DNA of 64,000 nucleotides from Nocardia wallacei (GTDB lineage Bacteria; Actinomycetota; Actinomycetes; Mycobacteriales; Mycobacteriaceae). The position numbers and the translations under genes are program-made. The notes below the pieces were generated by a model, which was not told where the DNA came from, made no database searches, and worked only from the letters and a program-made list of their open reading frames with translations. This document shows positions 17,401-32,400 of the stretch, piece by piece; position 1 is the stretch's first letter, and the number at the start of each line of letters is the position of its first letter. The stretch spans positions 1,922,001 to 1,986,000 of the forward strand of contig NZ_AP023396.1 in the NCBI RefSeq assembly GCF_014466955.1. The letters are read 5' to 3'.

Positions 17401-20400
17401 ATGTCAAAGCGGGCCGGCTGAAACTGAATCGGGACTTCATCGTCTTCGACGGCAAGATCCAGATTCTGGACGAGTACGGGAAACCGCGCAGCGATCCGAA
17501 GACCAATACCGACAGTCGCTGGTTCGGTGGCCGCCACAAAATGCTGGAGGCGATGTTCGAGGTCGACATCTATACCGACGGCAAGGGCCTGAAACAGGTC
17601 ACGGTGGAAGACGTGGCCGCTCAGTACGATCGGCTGCTGCTGATGTCGGGCACGCTGGAACGGACAGCTCCGGAAATCAAGCAGAACTTCCCGGTGCAGG
17701 GCGGATTGGCGGCGGTGCCGGACTTCGCTCCGTCGAAGCGGGTGGCGGAACCCGATCGGATATTCCTCACCGAGGCCGAGAAGCTGAAGGACGCGGTCCG
17801 GCGGGTCGAACAGCTGCGGGCCGAGGGGCGTCCGGTGCTGGTGATCTGTCCCTTCAACGATGTGGCGCAGAAGTTCTCGCTGATGCTGGACAAGGCCGGG
17901 GTCGAACACGAGTCGATCGACGGCCGATGGTTCGCCGGACACCGCGACAACAATGCGGCCGAGGAACACCTGCTGGAGGTCAAGGACGGCGCCGGCGCCA
18001 ACCACATGCTGCTGGACAAGGACGGCAATCCCGTCCTCGACAAGCGGGGCAACCCGGTACGTCTGGGCGCGGTGACCGTCGGCACCGGCATGCTGGGGCG
18101 AGGTTTCGATGTGTCGATCACCGACGACGTCGACGCCTTGGGCGGACTGCACGCCCATATGCTGGGGCGCTCGCCGACCAATCCCGACGAGGATCACCAA
18201 TGGTCCTCGCGTCCGGGCCGCAACGGCCGCAACGGCAGCTTCTGCTTCAACGTGGCCGCGGGCGACGACCTGTACGCCAAGACCCACCACCACGGCGCGC
18301 AGATCGCGGTCGTCCACTACCGGGCCGCGGCAACCGCACACGCCGAAGCCGTCGCCGAGCAACACGCGACCCGCACGGCCGCGACCCGGGACGTGCCGCG
18401 GTCGGCCCCGGCCGAGGACGCGGCCGCCGCGAAGGTCGCCGCGGCCGCCGCCGATCTCGCCGCCGCCGAGCGGGAACTACGCAGCGTGACACCCTGGGTG
18501 CAGGACGAGGCGGCCGAACGGGCATATCTGGAGCGGGTGATGCGGCGCGTCTCCCAGGGGCATGCGGCACCGGTCGCCGACAACGCCGCAGAGGAACGCC
18601 GCGCCGATCGACTCGTCGAAGTGAGCGCAAGCGAAACAGTCGCTCCGGCAACGCAACCCGCCGATCCGACGCAGAGTCACGCCGACGGCGCGATCGACCG
18701 GCACCAGCCGCGGTTGTCCCCGGGCCGAGACCCGGAGCCGAATCGGGACGATTCCCGGCGCGACGCCGGGCCTGGTTCCGACGCCCGATCGACGGACGCG
18801 CTTCACGCTCCGTCCGATTCCCGGCTGGAGCCACCGAACGTCGCCGGGGCATCCGGTGACCGTATCGCGGCGCAGGCGACCGCCGGTGGCCGCGCGTTGG
18901 TGGCCGAGGGTGGCGGTGAGTCGGCGCCCGCGACCGGCTTCGAGCCCGAATACGCGGTACGCGAGCACGATTCCGGTGCACCGCCCATCGCACCGGAGAC
19001 GACGCCCGCGCATGAGGGAATCGAAACGGGCGAAGCGCAGCCCACCCGAGCGACCGCACCGATGGACAACGCCGTCGACTCCGATAGGTCCGTAGTTCCG
19101 GCGCAGGCCGGCGACCTGTCGGACGAGGGCGGGCGAACGCCGGACATCGCGCAGCCGGACTGGATCGACCGGATGATCGCTGACGGCCGGACGGCCGACC
19201 CGGCGGCCTCGTCGGGGGAAACGCCGAGCATCATCGACCGGCTGGCCGACCACGCCGACCGAGGCAGGCGTGCTCCGTCCCGGCGCACGACACCGAAACG
19301 AGGTGACACCGCTACACCGGTGGTGCCGACCGGTTCCGCAGACGACCGCCAATCGGGGCGGGACGATGCGGAAAGCGCTGTGCCGCAATCGATCTCGACC
19401 CGGCGGAGAAGCAGTGGCCCGCGTCTTTCGAATGGCCCGGACGGGAGTGCGCCGACAGCGGCGGACGACCGGACGGCGGTCTCCGTGCCCGGAGCACCGG
19501 CGACCACCACCGACGCGAGTGCGCCATCGCCCGGCACGCGGAGGAGATCGTCGGGGCACCGCCTCGCCCGGGTGGCCGGGTGGTTGGGGATCGCGGCGCA
19601 GGCGGTGGCCGCGCTCGAGGCCGAACTCGGTGACAACGACGAGGAACGCGCCAAGGGTGAGCTGAACGACCTGCTCGTGAGTGCGGGACTCACCCCGGCG
19701 GCTGTGGCGGCGTTGAACGATCATCTCGACAACGCGCCGCCGGTCTCGTTGGTGGAGGACACGCTGCTGTCCGACGAGCGTGCGCTCGAACTGCTGACAC
19801 AACGCCGGGACGCCCTGCTGGCCGCGCTGACCAACAATGAGAACCACTCCGATGACAAGGGCGGTTCCGGCGACCGGGACGATTTCGAGGGTGCGGAGGG
19901 AATCCGTACGGTCGGCAGGGCGCACGCGAGAGCGCGGGGGGAACTGGCGAAGGCGTTGGGGATCGACTCGACCGAGGTGACCGCCGAGACGGCCAGGACG
20001 GAACTGTCCGCTGCCCTCGCGCGGCGCGCGTCGTCCGGCACCACCCGCCCGGAGACGGGCGCGCTCGTCGCGGCGGCATCGGAGTATCTCGCTACGACGG
20101 CGCTGCGTGAGGTAGTCATCGCCATGCACCGGCGGACTCCGCACGGTTGTGTCAACAACGGCGTGACAGTACGCCGCGTGCTGTACGGCGCCGACAATCC
20201 AGCCCTGACGGATTGGATGCCCGACTACACCCCGCTGGCGGGACACGACAATTCGACCGTCGAACTGGCCTCGGGCGGAGGCAGTTTCCGCAATTTCGGC
20301 AACCTCGACGAGGTGGCCGACTCCCTGGTGGACCGGCCCGGCGGTAGCGCCTGGGTCGTCACCTACCGGGCCGCGGTCGACGCCGCGCCATCGCATGCCG

Positions 20401-23400
20401 ACCGTCTCTACGCCCGGCGAATGCTGGACCACCACCACGCCGCGCGGCGGCTCGGCGCCGCCGAGCATAGGAGCCGTGCCGAGCGCGTCCGGGACGCCAC
20501 CCGGATCGCGGACCTGATCTCGACGCTGTCCGGCCTGCCCCGGGTGGCGGATCAGAATGCCGCTCCGTGGATTCAGGGCCACCTGGTCACGGTCTACAAC
20601 AACAGCACCGATCGCGACCGACCGAACCTGGTCGTACTGGACATCGCCGCCGGCCCTCGGCGTCTGGTGACCACGCCCGAAAACCTCGAGAGCCGGACCG
20701 CGCTGCTCGACACGGCCATCGATTTCGTCACCTGGAAGGCCACCAAGCAAACACAGCTCGACCAACTCAACGAACCCGACCGCTACGTCCCCGCCCTGGA
20801 ATTCGACGGCGAGGGGCGAGCGCTGAAATGTGCTCCGGAATACCAGGTCCAGTACGCGCTTGCGGGACAGCGTTCCGCTGACGACATCCCCGAGCCGAGC
20901 GGGCATCAGGATCCTCCTGACACGAGTCGTCCGGTATCGCCCGCGGCCGATTCCGGCGTGTATCCGGGCCGGCACCTGGCCCGGATACACGCCGAGGCCC
21001 GTGCGGGGCTCGCTCAGCACGGTGCCGAGGCCGACGATGTGACGCTTCGGCAGCGCGTCGAGCGGATCGACGCGCTGGGCACAGCACTCGAGGACGCGCG
21101 GACACAGCGTCGACAGGCGGAATCCAATCTGAACGCGCGTATCGCCGAGTGCCGCGATCTGACCGGATCGGGCGCGCAACCGGGTTCCGACGAGCTGAAA
21201 GGCGTACTCGCACTGCGCGACCGAGTCCGGACGGCGCTCGCGGAGCGATTTCGCCGCGAGGAACTGGCCGCAGACCGCGAGGATCCAGGATTGGGGACCC
21301 TGCTGCAGCGATTGCGAGAGCTCGAGGCGGTAATCCTCGCTACCGAACTGTTCGAGTACCACGACCAATGGTTCAACAGTCTGGTCGAGCGGGCCCACGG
21401 ACTCGAGGAGAACGCTCGACACGTGAATCAACCGACCGGTTCGCCCGAGCGTAACGACACTGCGCGTCGCCTCCTGGACTATCGGCTGGGATTTGTGGCT
21501 CGTGAGATCGATGATCATGACAACGCCGGGCTGGGGACGGCCTTGCACAGCTTCCGGGATGCCGCCGAAATCGAGTCCGTACGACTGCAGAAGCTACTGT
21601 CCGGGTTCGCGCTGAGATGGGGGTTCGATCAGAAGGAGTTGCTGCGCAAGGGTTCTCCTACCGAAGTCGAATGGACGGAGAACCTGGACGCCGCGTGCCG
21701 AGCGATGGCGCGGAAGCTGGACATCCCCGTCGAGAGTTTCTCGAATCTCGAGAAGATACGGACGAGGCTGGAGATGTTGGCGCGCCGCCTCGACAAGTAT
21801 GGATTGCGGCCCGAGCTGCAAGGACCTTACCACCGGCTCTACGCGGTCTACTCGGTGATGGAAACAGTCGACGCGATTCATCGAATGGACCAGCGGGTCA
21901 ATCGCATCGAGGCATTCGAAGCGGCACTACGCGATGTCCATTCCTGGCGGCGACAAGCGAGGGCACGGAACGAGCCGACCGGTGAGATCGCGGCGATGCA
22001 CCGGCGACTGGCCGCTACGGCGCATCGGCTCGAGGAGATCGCACAGGGCTATCAAGAGTGGACGAACGTACGGGAGCGGTCGGAAGCGAACAACCGGTAT
22101 TTCCAAGCTTTGGCCGAAAGTCACGGCCTGGATTTCCGGCGGCTGCGGCCAGGATCGCTCGAATACGAGAAGTTGGACCACAAACTCCGCTGGGCGAGTG
22201 ATTGGGTGCGGTCGAAGCTCTCACCGCTCACCGACAGGCAGTTCGAACGTCTGGTGCGTGACGATGCCAGGCTCCCGCAAGAGGAAGACGGGACACCCGC
22301 GGTCTCCTATGCCGGGCGGGATGAGCTCGAAAAGGTGTGGCAGCCCGCACAGGACCTCGCCGAACTACAGGCGCTGGCGGATGCGGCCGCGTTCGTCGAG
22401 GGAAATCGTGCGGCGGCCGAGGAGTTGGACCGCCGGCTTGCGGGCGTGGCACGCGAATTCGCGTGCGCGGAATCGTCTTTCGGAGACTCGCGCGATCCGG
22501 CACGTCTACTGAATGTGGGCCCGGAACTGGTCGTGCTGCGCGAGCAGGCCGCCGAGGCGCGTGCGGCCGCGCGCCGAGACTTCGCCCGGCCCGGCGCAGC
22601 GGTCCACGACCAGTCGGTGTGGACGATCCGCCCCGGCTCCGGTCCACGGGCGAGGCTGGAAACGGAACGTCGAAATCTGGCCGAGTGGATCGCACGGAAA
22701 TGGGCGTCCGATCCGGCAGCGGTGACCGTCGAGCGGGCCGAGCAGCGGATCGCCGAACTCGAGGATGCACCCGAGGCAGCGGATGAGATCGGTGTCCTCG
22801 AGGAGTTCCGAAATATCGCATCGTCGCTCGACAACGCGCGCCGATTCCACCGGTACGACTCCTGGGTTCGCGCGATCGATGTGCTGGACGAGGCGATCGA
22901 CGACGCACGGCTGTTGGAGGCGGAGACCCGTTTGCGGTTGGCGGATCTGCGAACGCGGGCCGCCCGCGCCGGTACCGCCGAGGACCGCCGCCGCGCGCAG
23001 CGGGACCTGGGCAGGGCTGCGGCAGAGCATCGCGAGCTGGCGTCGTGGTCGACCGATCTGGCCGACGAAGTGCGTGCCCTCGGCGAACGGGCGGCGGCAT
23101 TGCGGAACCTGACCACCGAATCCGAGTCGTCGAACAGTGAGCTGGACGAGATGCTCGCCGCAGTGGCGTCCCGTATCGCGGTACGGAAGGCGAGGGCCGC
23201 CGCTGGCCTGGGGGTGTCCATTCCCGGCACCGACGTGCCGGGGAGCACGCCGGACGACGCGGCGGGGGACGGGAGCGCGCCGATCGGTCAGCGATCGGAC
23301 GAAGGCGGACCGGGCGAACGGGCGCCGGAAGCAGCCCGCATCGTCGTGGTCGGCTCGCCTGCCTTCCACTGCACGATCGAGACGAACGAGTTGCCGGGGC

Positions 23401-26400
23401 CTGGGGCGGCCGCTCGGGTCAGGGCGATGCGGGTGATTCCCGGTGGGGCGGCGTTGTGGCAAGGGGTCGCGTTGGCGCGGTCCGGTGCGGAGGTTTCCGT
23501 CATCGGTGCGGTCGGTGACGACGGGTTCGGGCAGGGTGCGCAGGCCGTTCTGGAGCACGAAAGCGGTTCCGGCGCAGTACGAATCGCGCAGGGTGAGCCG
23601 TCCGCCGGTGTCGTGCGCATTGTCCGGCCGGACGGTGCGGAATCCGTACTTCGGTACGCGCCGCCCGCGCTCGATGTCACGGTCGAGGATGTCGAGCGGA
23701 ATCTGGCGACGCTGCGGGCCGCCGATGCGGTACTGATCGCGCCGGAGGTGTCGGACGACGTTGTCCGGGCGATCGACGCGGCTGTCGAGACGAGTGAGCG
23801 CGCTGTCGTGATCAACCGGCTGCCGTCACAGGAAGGTTCGGACCTTCCGGACTCGGCCGAGACAGCGGCTCTGCTCTCGGCCCTGTTGCCGGGGCGGGCA
23901 GCCGATGATGCCGTAGCCGACGCGGCCGATCCGCCTCGTCCGCTGGGGTTCCTGAGCGAAATCCCCGACCGTGCGGCGGACCGGGCCGCGGCGGAGACGA
24001 GCCCACCCGCCGACCATTGGACGACGAGCGGTCCGCGCGTCGTCGTATTGGGCAGTGCCGTGGCCGATCTCATCATCGGCTACGACCGTTTCCCCGGCGC
24101 TGGTGAATCGGCGGACGCCGGTTCCGTGCGGATGAACCCCGGAGGCAAGGGACTGAGTCTGGCAACTCAGTCGGCACGCCTGGGTGCCGAGGTGCAGCTG
24201 GTGACGGCCATCGGCCGCGATGTTCCGGGCGCGCAGGTCGAGGAGGTGCTGGCGCGCGAGGACATCGGTTCGAGGTGGACGCGGATCGAGGAGCAAGCAC
24301 CCACCGAGACCGTCGTCTGCCTGCTGGATACCGCGGCCGGGGACGCGTCGTTCCTCGAACACACCTCGCCCGGTGTCAAATTGACCGCCGCCGATGTCGA
24401 GCGGACCGCCGAGCTGATCGGCTCCGCCGATGTCGCGGTGATCACGTACGAAGTGCCTGACGATGTGATCGCCGAGATTTGCGAGGTGGCCCGCCGCGAC
24501 GGTACGAAGATCGTGCTGCAGCCCGCTCCCGCGCCCGAACGCTTCTCCGTCGACACCGTGCGCATGGCGGATGTATTGGTACCCAACGAGATCGAGGCGC
24601 GAACGCTGCTGGCGGCCGTGGACCCGGACAGCGCGACGATCCCGGCGGAACGGTTGGCCGCGCGCCTGTCCCGGGAGTTCGCTGTCCGGACGGTCGTCGT
24701 CACCCTCGGCGCGGCGGGATGCGCGGTGTGTCACGACGGAAATACGCGGTTGTATCCGGCGGACCCGGTGGATTCCGTGGTGGAGACGATCGGGGCGAGT
24801 GACTCTTTCACCGCGACCCTGGCCGTGCGCCTGGAATGCGGTGATTCGATCGATTCCGCCGTCCGGACCGCACTGTCGGCCGCGGCGCACACGATCGCGC
24901 GGCCGGGCGGCTACGCCTCGATGCCGTATCACCACGATCTGGGTCTGCGTCGTGCGGTTGGTGACGGTACGTCCGCCGAGAACAGCGATGCGACCGCAGA
25001 AGACTCGGCATTCGAACGGACGCGAGACGAAATCTGGTCGGCCCACGGGCATTATGTCGGCGCGGCGATCGGCCGCGTGTTGCGCACGATGACACGGGCG
25101 GAATGGGAACGAGGTCTTGCTCGTCTCGGCTCGATGAAGAGCGAATACCTGGCCGCGCGTTTCGAGCGGGGCTGGTCGGACGAGCGGACGGCTGCCGAGC
25201 TGGGCCAGCCCGTGGAATATGTTCAGGCACTCGAGCGGTTCGCGGTGCGCGAGCTGGCCGGGTACGTCCGAAGAGAGCGTGCTGTATCCGGCGCGGGTGC
25301 GACGACGGTAGATGCCGGTGAGGACGATTCGGACGCGGAGCCGGTAGCAGACATACCCCGCCGGACGCCCTCGGCAGGGGGGATGATTTTCAACGCCGGT
25401 CGGGTCTGGCTGGATCCGGCGACGCGCAGGGTCTGGGTCGACCGCAGCGAGACCGACTTCGATGAGAACGAGCTGGACGAAATCTCATTGAGCGACAACG
25501 AGTTCGCGCTGCTCGACATCCTGACGCTGCACCAGGGGCGCGTGGTCGGCACAAGTGTCATCGAGCAGGCGGTGTGGGGTGAGCCGCTCGTCGACGACAA
25601 CGCGCTCCGTGTGCTCGTCCACAGGCTCAGGGGCAAATTGGACGTCGAGGGAGCGATCGTGCCGGTGTCCGGCGCCGGCTACCGATTCGATTCCGGAATG
25701 CGCACCGCATGGGACGCTATTCGAAGGGGGCGGGTCGAGCTGTGGCCGGAGTCCCGGCAGGTGTGGGTCGACCAGACCGAGGTCCGGGTGACCGGAAAAT
25801 TGCTCGAACTGCTGGAGTATTTCATGCGGCGGGCCGGGGACACCGTATCGCTGGAAGAACTGCGACAAGATATCTGGCGCAATACTATCGAGCCGGAATC
25901 GGTCAGTGGCTATGTGTCGACCCTGCGCGGACGTTTGGGGGACCCGGGATTTATTGTGCGGGTGGCCGGGGGCTGGCGTTTCGGGGGCAATGCGTCACGA
26001 CCGGGCGCGGGAAACGGTCCACTGATCGGTACCCGGTCCGACGATGCGGACGGCGGTGACCGGTCCGGTGCTGACACCGCGGGCCCGCGCGGTTCGGCGT
26101 CCGGGCCGGAAGAGGGGATCTCCTTCCGGTACGTGACCGGGCGTGACCTCGCCGAGTTGCGGGATTCGGTGGTCGAGTTGAACGAGACCAGCTGGGATGG
26201 TGATGCGACCCGGCTCGGCCTGGACTGGTGGACGGATCCGCGAGCCGTGCCGGGAGCGGTCGTCGCCGAGGTCGGTGGTCCGGGCGGGCAACTCGTGGGA
26301 TTCTGCCTGGCCCAGCAGAATCAAGACCTGAGTGGGTCACTCCATCTGGACACACGCACGTCCGGGGAGCGCGGCGAGAATCCGGACGTATTGGATCCCC

Positions 26401-29400
26401 GGTTCGCCGAGAGCAATGTCCACATCACCACGATGCTGGTCGACCGGAGTATGCGTGGCCGCCGGATAGCGGATGCGATGCTCTACACATTGCTGCTGCA
26501 CCGGCGCGAGTCCTCGTTCAGCCTGTATGTGCGCCCGGAGAACGAGACTGCGGTCAAGGTGTACGAGCGGGTGGCCGGAACAGACCATGGGCCGATCGGG
26601 CTCCGACTCGGTACCGATAACAACGACCTGCTCTATCGGGCGCCCAAAGACACTCTGGAGTTGCTTCGCAGACGACGGCAATTGGAACAGTGGGGATACC
26701 GTAGCGCGGGTGCCGCGGTGGTGTGGGAGCAGCGTGCGGAAACCGCCGAGGAGCCCGAACCGGAAATCGCGGCGATTCCTCAGGATTGGGATCCTTGGGC
26801 CGGTGCGGAACCGGACGTGGTCGCGCTTCGGCGGTCGGCCGGTATGCTCCCCGGCAATATCTCTTTCCGATATGTGCAGGGCCAGGAACTGGTCGACCTC
26901 GCGGGTTCCGTGGAAAGACTGAACGGCAGCAGCGGGGACGGTGACCCGACCGGATCGGGCGTCGAATGGTGGGGGGATCCGGCGGTCGCACCGGGCGCGA
27001 TCGTGGCCGAGCTGGACGGTCCGGGTGGGCAGCTCGTCGGGTTCTGTATCGGTCGCCGGCAGCAGGATCTGAGTGATTCGATGCATCTGGACGCACGGGT
27101 ACCGCCCGGGGGGACTCGGAACATGATTCCCTTGGAACCCCGGTTCGACGAGCCGAACGTTCATATCGAATCGATGCTGGTGGACCGGAGTGTGCGCGGT
27201 TTCCGTATCGCCGACGCGATGATGTACGCGTTTCTCCGGAATCGAACAGAGACTTCGTTCAGTTTGCATGTGCTCCCCGAGAATGCGGCGGCCATCAGGG
27301 CGTCCGAGCGGGTGGGCGGCCCCTCTTTCCGTCCGCTCGGATTCCGGCACGGCGATAATGCCGTGCTCTACCAGGGGGAGAGCTCGAATGCGCAATTGGA
27401 CTACGTGCGGCAGCGATTGGAGGAGTGGGGCTATACCGGCGATGATCGGAATCTGCTGCTCGAGGGACAGGAGCCGACACCGAGCGCGCCTCCGGAGGAG
27501 GTCGAGCGCCGGCGTTCGCTCGATGTTCTGCCGGGCGATGTCGCGTTCCGGTATGTGACCGGCGCCGAACTCGCCGACCTCGCGGACGCCATGGTCGAGC
27601 TGAACGCGACCGGCTGGGACGGTAATGCCGACCGGCTCCGGCTCGATCAGTGGGCGGATCCGGACCGGCAATGGGGGGCGATCGTCGCCGAGGTAGGTGG
27701 TCCGGGTGGGCGGCTCGTCGGATTCTGTCTCGCGCAACAGCGTCGGGATTTCAGCGGATCGACATATCTGGATGCTCGGAGAGAGGTGCCGTCGGGGCAG
27801 GACATGCGTTTGCTGGATCCTCGGATCGAGGAGCCCAATGTTCATATCGAATCGATGCTGGTGGATCGGAGCCTGCGTGGCTTCCGCATGGCGGATGCGA
27901 TGGTCTACACGTTGCTGCGGCACCGGCCCGAGTCCTCGTTCAGCACGCATGTGCTCCCCGAGAACGAAACGGCGATAAGGGCTTTCGAACGAGTAGGCGG
28001 GCCGGATTTCAGTCCGCTCGGACTCCGGCTCGGCAGATCCGTCGGCGCGCAGGACGTGCTCTATCAGGGGCCCAAGTCGGACGAGCAGTTGCGCGCTGTG
28101 CAGCGGCAATTGGAGGAGTGGGGTTTCACCGGCGACGGCCCGGAACTGGTGCTGCGGCGGGTGACTCAGGGGCAGCGCCGGGAGGCCATCGCCCGGCTGC
28201 ATCCACACGCTCACAGCTCGGCCGCGATGTGGGCGCGCAATGTTCGCCAGCTGCTCGGTATGAGTCCCGGACGGATGGATTACCTCATCAACGCGCCGGA
28301 TGGCACATGGCGCGAGGCGGAGAGCGGGGCCGACCTGACCATCGGTCAGGTCCGAGCGCTGCTGCGGCGTGTTCCGGGTGCCGGTGCCTGGTATCCCGCT
28401 CTCGCGGAAGGCTTCTTCCCGGATCTGGGGAGCGCGCCGTCGCGGGCCGGCTCGCGAGTGCGGTCGATCCGGGAGCGGGTGAATGTCCGGCCCGAGCAGC
28501 TCGCGGTGCGGCTGGGGGTGTCGGTGACGACACTCGACGAGTGGGAGGCAACGGCGAGCTGGCCGGAGTCGCGACATGAATTGTCTTGGTATCTGCAAGG
28601 ATTGGCTTCCTTGCTGCCGGCTGCGGCGGTGTCGCAGGCAGGTGCCGGAATAGGGCTTTGCCTGGGGGCATTGCGCGCTCATGTGGGGCTGGATTCGAGA
28701 GTTCTCGCCGAGCGGGCGGAGGTGGAACCGGCGGATGTTCCCCTGATAGAAGCCGGGTTCATCGAGCCCCTGGACAGCGTGGTCGAGGCGTACCTGCGGG
28801 CATTGCTGCCTGCTACGCCGTGTTATCCCGAGGGATACCGCAACGAACTCGGTAGGTACCTGAAGTATCTCCGCCAGGGTTCCGGCAGGACGCTCGTCGA
28901 AGCGGCGAATGCGGTGGGCGGGGGGATGACCACGGCCGGGCTCGAGGACTACGAGTCGGGCCGCGCCGTGCCCTCGGTGCGTACGGTGGGCATCTACTTG
29001 GACGAATACTCCGACGGCAGCGTCAGTATCGACGAATGTGTCGAAGCGTTTCCCGAACTCGGGACCTCGGCGGCACGGCGCACCGCCGAAAGAGAACGGG
29101 CCGCAGCGCGTGCCGAGGACGCGAACTCGCAGCTGCCCGAACCGGCCGCGAAGCCAACGGTGGCATCGATGGTGGCGCCGGATGCGGGTTCGCCGGGCGG
29201 TGTCCGGCTGCACGGTACCGCGGGCCTGTCCGATGCCGACGATCTGGTACAGGCGATCGTCGCGAGTGCGGATGTCTTCGCGGCCACGAACCGGTCCGCG
29301 GGGCGGATATTGCGCCGCTTCCCGGACTGGGAAGAGGTGACATCCGACGTCGATCGCGCAAGCGGCGTGCGGTCTTTCGCGTTCCGGGTCTTCGAGCGCG

Positions 29401-32400
29401 GACCCGACCGGACGGTGGCGGCCTCCGAGACCGAACCCCGGACGGCGATGGGGCGCTGGTGGCGGACGGTGGCGGCACGTCGGCGGCCGAAGGTCACCGA
29501 AGTCGTTGTCCGACTCGCTGAGCCGACATCCGCCGAGGAGTGGGTCGGCGTGGCCGAGGTCTCCACCAGGCGGGACCCGACGCTGTGGCGCGCGGCGCGG
29601 TTGCCGGAGGCCTCCCCGGACCCGGTGAAGGCGCGGCGGCTCATCGGCGCGGGGGTGCCTGTGGCGGCCGACGCGTTGCGCTGTCTGGACGTCTCGACTG
29701 TCGTCGCCGATTACGGACCCGCGGCGGAAAGTGCGAAGGCCGCGGTCCGTACCGCCGAGGGGACGCGGATGGTCGCGGTCGACGACGAGACCACGTGCCG
29801 TTCGGTCACCGTGATGTTCACCGACCGGACCACGGCCCGGTTCGACGTCGATGTCGATCGGTTCAGCCGCCGCCTGGTGGTGCGTTCCTCGGACGGACGG
29901 CTGGTCCGTCACGAGCCGATCCGCGCGCCGCGTGCCGCGCCGCCGCTGGAATTGGCGCACGCGGTGGCGATGGCCCTCACGCTGGCGCTCGGCCACGTCG
30001 TGACTGTCCACCGCACGCACGAGAAGGTGACCGCGGACGATCCCCGATACGAGCGGGACCGGACGGGGAGACTGCGGGCGACTCGGGCAGCTCGTTCGGA
30101 TGCCGTTGCGGTGCTGGCGGCCGACCGATTGCTGAGCATGGAACCGCGGACGCGGCGGCAACGGCGGTATCTGTTCGAACTCCGGCGCGGGTATCTCCGA
30201 CGGCTGGAATTCGCCAGGGGCTCACGAGCCGAGCAACGCGAGCACCTCGCGGCGCTGCGCGCGATATCGGCACGGCTCGAATACCCGATACGACGGCACT
30301 GGGGACCGCTGAAAATACGCAAGCCCGTCCTGCTGCACCCCGAAGACGCGCCGCCGCTCTCCGTGCACTTTCTGCTTTCTCTGATCGCGGCGGGATCGAA
30401 TGTTATACCCGCTGCCGTCTCCGGTAATGCCGGTCAGGTGTCGCGCTATTCTGTCGGCAGCGTGACCGGTTCCCTGTACATCGCTTTCGGCAGACACCTC
30501 ACCTACAGTGATTTCGCGCGCCGACGTGCGGATACGGCTCCGCGCCACTGGATTTACGAGGTCAAGAACAACAAGTATTTCTGGGCCAACGTTTCGGGCG
30601 CGTCGATGGATGTCACCGGGAGAATCGGCGCAAGTCTGATGCTGATGAATTTCGGCATCCCCGTCGATACCGCGCTGCTCGCGCAGATTTTCGCCAAGCG
30701 CATGTCGCACGGAATATTTCTGGGCATGAAGTCGCGCCGCCTGAAGCCGATGTACCGGGCTCCGGTCGATCTGGCCGAGCAGACTTTGGCCGCGGCCGCT
30801 CGCCACGAGATCTTCGACGAATACGCCGAACTGCGTAAAGAATCGCTGCTGTTACTACGGCTGCTGCTGCGGCGCATCGATGCGGGAAGTGCGCCGAACG
30901 GGGAAGAGGCGGACGAGTTCTTCGGCCTCCTCCATGACCTGATCGGCGAAATGCGAGAAATAGCGGAGCGGATAGACCGTTACGGTCTCGCCCCGGCCAC
31001 CTTGCGCACCAAGGCATCACCGGTGCGCTCGCCCACCAGGTCGCGAATACTCAAGATGAACTGGTTGCCGGAGGCTGGTTCGGCGTCGATCGGTCTCGGA
31101 GCCGCGACGCTGGCAGGCAATCCCTGGGTGGGGCTCGTGCTGGGAGCGGCTCCGGTGTTCTCGGCGTTCATCGAGAGCACGTTGAACGATCTCAGCGAAC
31201 GGCTGCGGGCCGCCGAGCGAGCCACCCGTGTACAGCGGAACAATGCGTATCACGAGAAGCAGTGGGACAACGCGCTGCGGGAGGTCGTCTTCGCACTCGC
31301 CCGGCTACTCGACGTGGAGCCGGACCTACCGCAACCGCGGCCCGACGCGAAGCAGAAGCAGGCCGGTCTCTATCCGCATCTACACAGCGGGGTCATCCTC
31401 GGGGGCGCGGTCGCGCCGTTGACCGTTCCGGGTTTCTGGGTGCCGGGTATGGGTCAGAGTCTGACGGTGGCGCTGCTGCTCGCCCGATTCTTTTCCCCGG
31501 TCGCCAACAAACTGAGGGATTGGGTCGAGGAAATATTGGACGACCGAATCTCACGTAGAACCGACAAAGCCGATGCCGCGATAGCGTTGGAGGACGCTCC
31601 GGTCGATGTCCGCGAAATAAAACCACGACTTTCCGGGTTCGTGGCTCGTGCGGAGAAACTGGTGCAGCGCGCCGACGATACCTTTGTCGCGGAAAACTTT
31701 CCGGACGCGGCCGGTGTGGTTTCGCCGAGAGCCGTATTTCGCGAGTTGATGAAAACGGCTGAAGACGAGAAGAACTCCTGGGTTGCGGTGGAGCGATTCC
31801 GGAAGCTCGTAGCGGAGAAGAAAACTCCGGAATTGTTCGACGCATTCCTGTCGGAAATCTCCGCGGGAATCGAGGATATCGAGCCGGAGAAGCGTGCCGG
31901 AAAAGCGGCGAGCGACTTCCTGTATTGGCACGAAGGGCGAGTCGCGGCGATCGGCAAACTCGAAATGGTGTTTCGCTACATGTCCGAGCACCTGCCGCCA
32001 GAGTTGCAGCTCGAGGCTTTGTTCTCGGAGGCTGAACGCTCACCGCTGCACCCGGAGTATGTCGAATTCGCAGAGCTGTTCGCGAAACTGCCTTTCGTGG
32101 GCGCGACCCCGGACGCCAAGGAGATAGTGGACCACACCGGTAGACTCGGTGCCGTCGCCCTGCTCGCCGCGGTCCGTAGCGGGGAGTATACAGCCGACCA
32201 GGTGAATGCCGGGGCGCCGCAGCTCGACAAAGCCGTTCTGGGCAGGCTGTTGACCACCGGGGCGGAATTGATCGAGCGGGATATTCGGCGACTCGCGCAC
32301 GACTGGAACCTGGACGCCCTGCTCTTCGATATACCGTCGTCGAGAGGGACGCTGGATACGAAGTCCGAGCCCCGGCAGGATCAGCAGCGGGCCAGGAACC

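Noticed and set aside
16430..18560. A genuine SecA translocase
   Set aside because: The ATPase motifs are SecA-like but the sequence is embedded in a large protein and lacks the preprotein-binding and C-terminal zinc elements.
15633..21548. Two long minus-strand frames (910 and 1023 codons) under the SecA-like and Tox-PL regions
   Set aside because: Antisense shadows with low-complexity composition; no start or Shine-Dalgarno signal supports them.
26337..30161. 1274-codon open frame on the minus strand inside the giant gene
   Set aside because: It is the antisense shadow of a GC-rich coding region; the translation is Arg/His/Pro-rich with no domain, and the plus strand has clear domains there.
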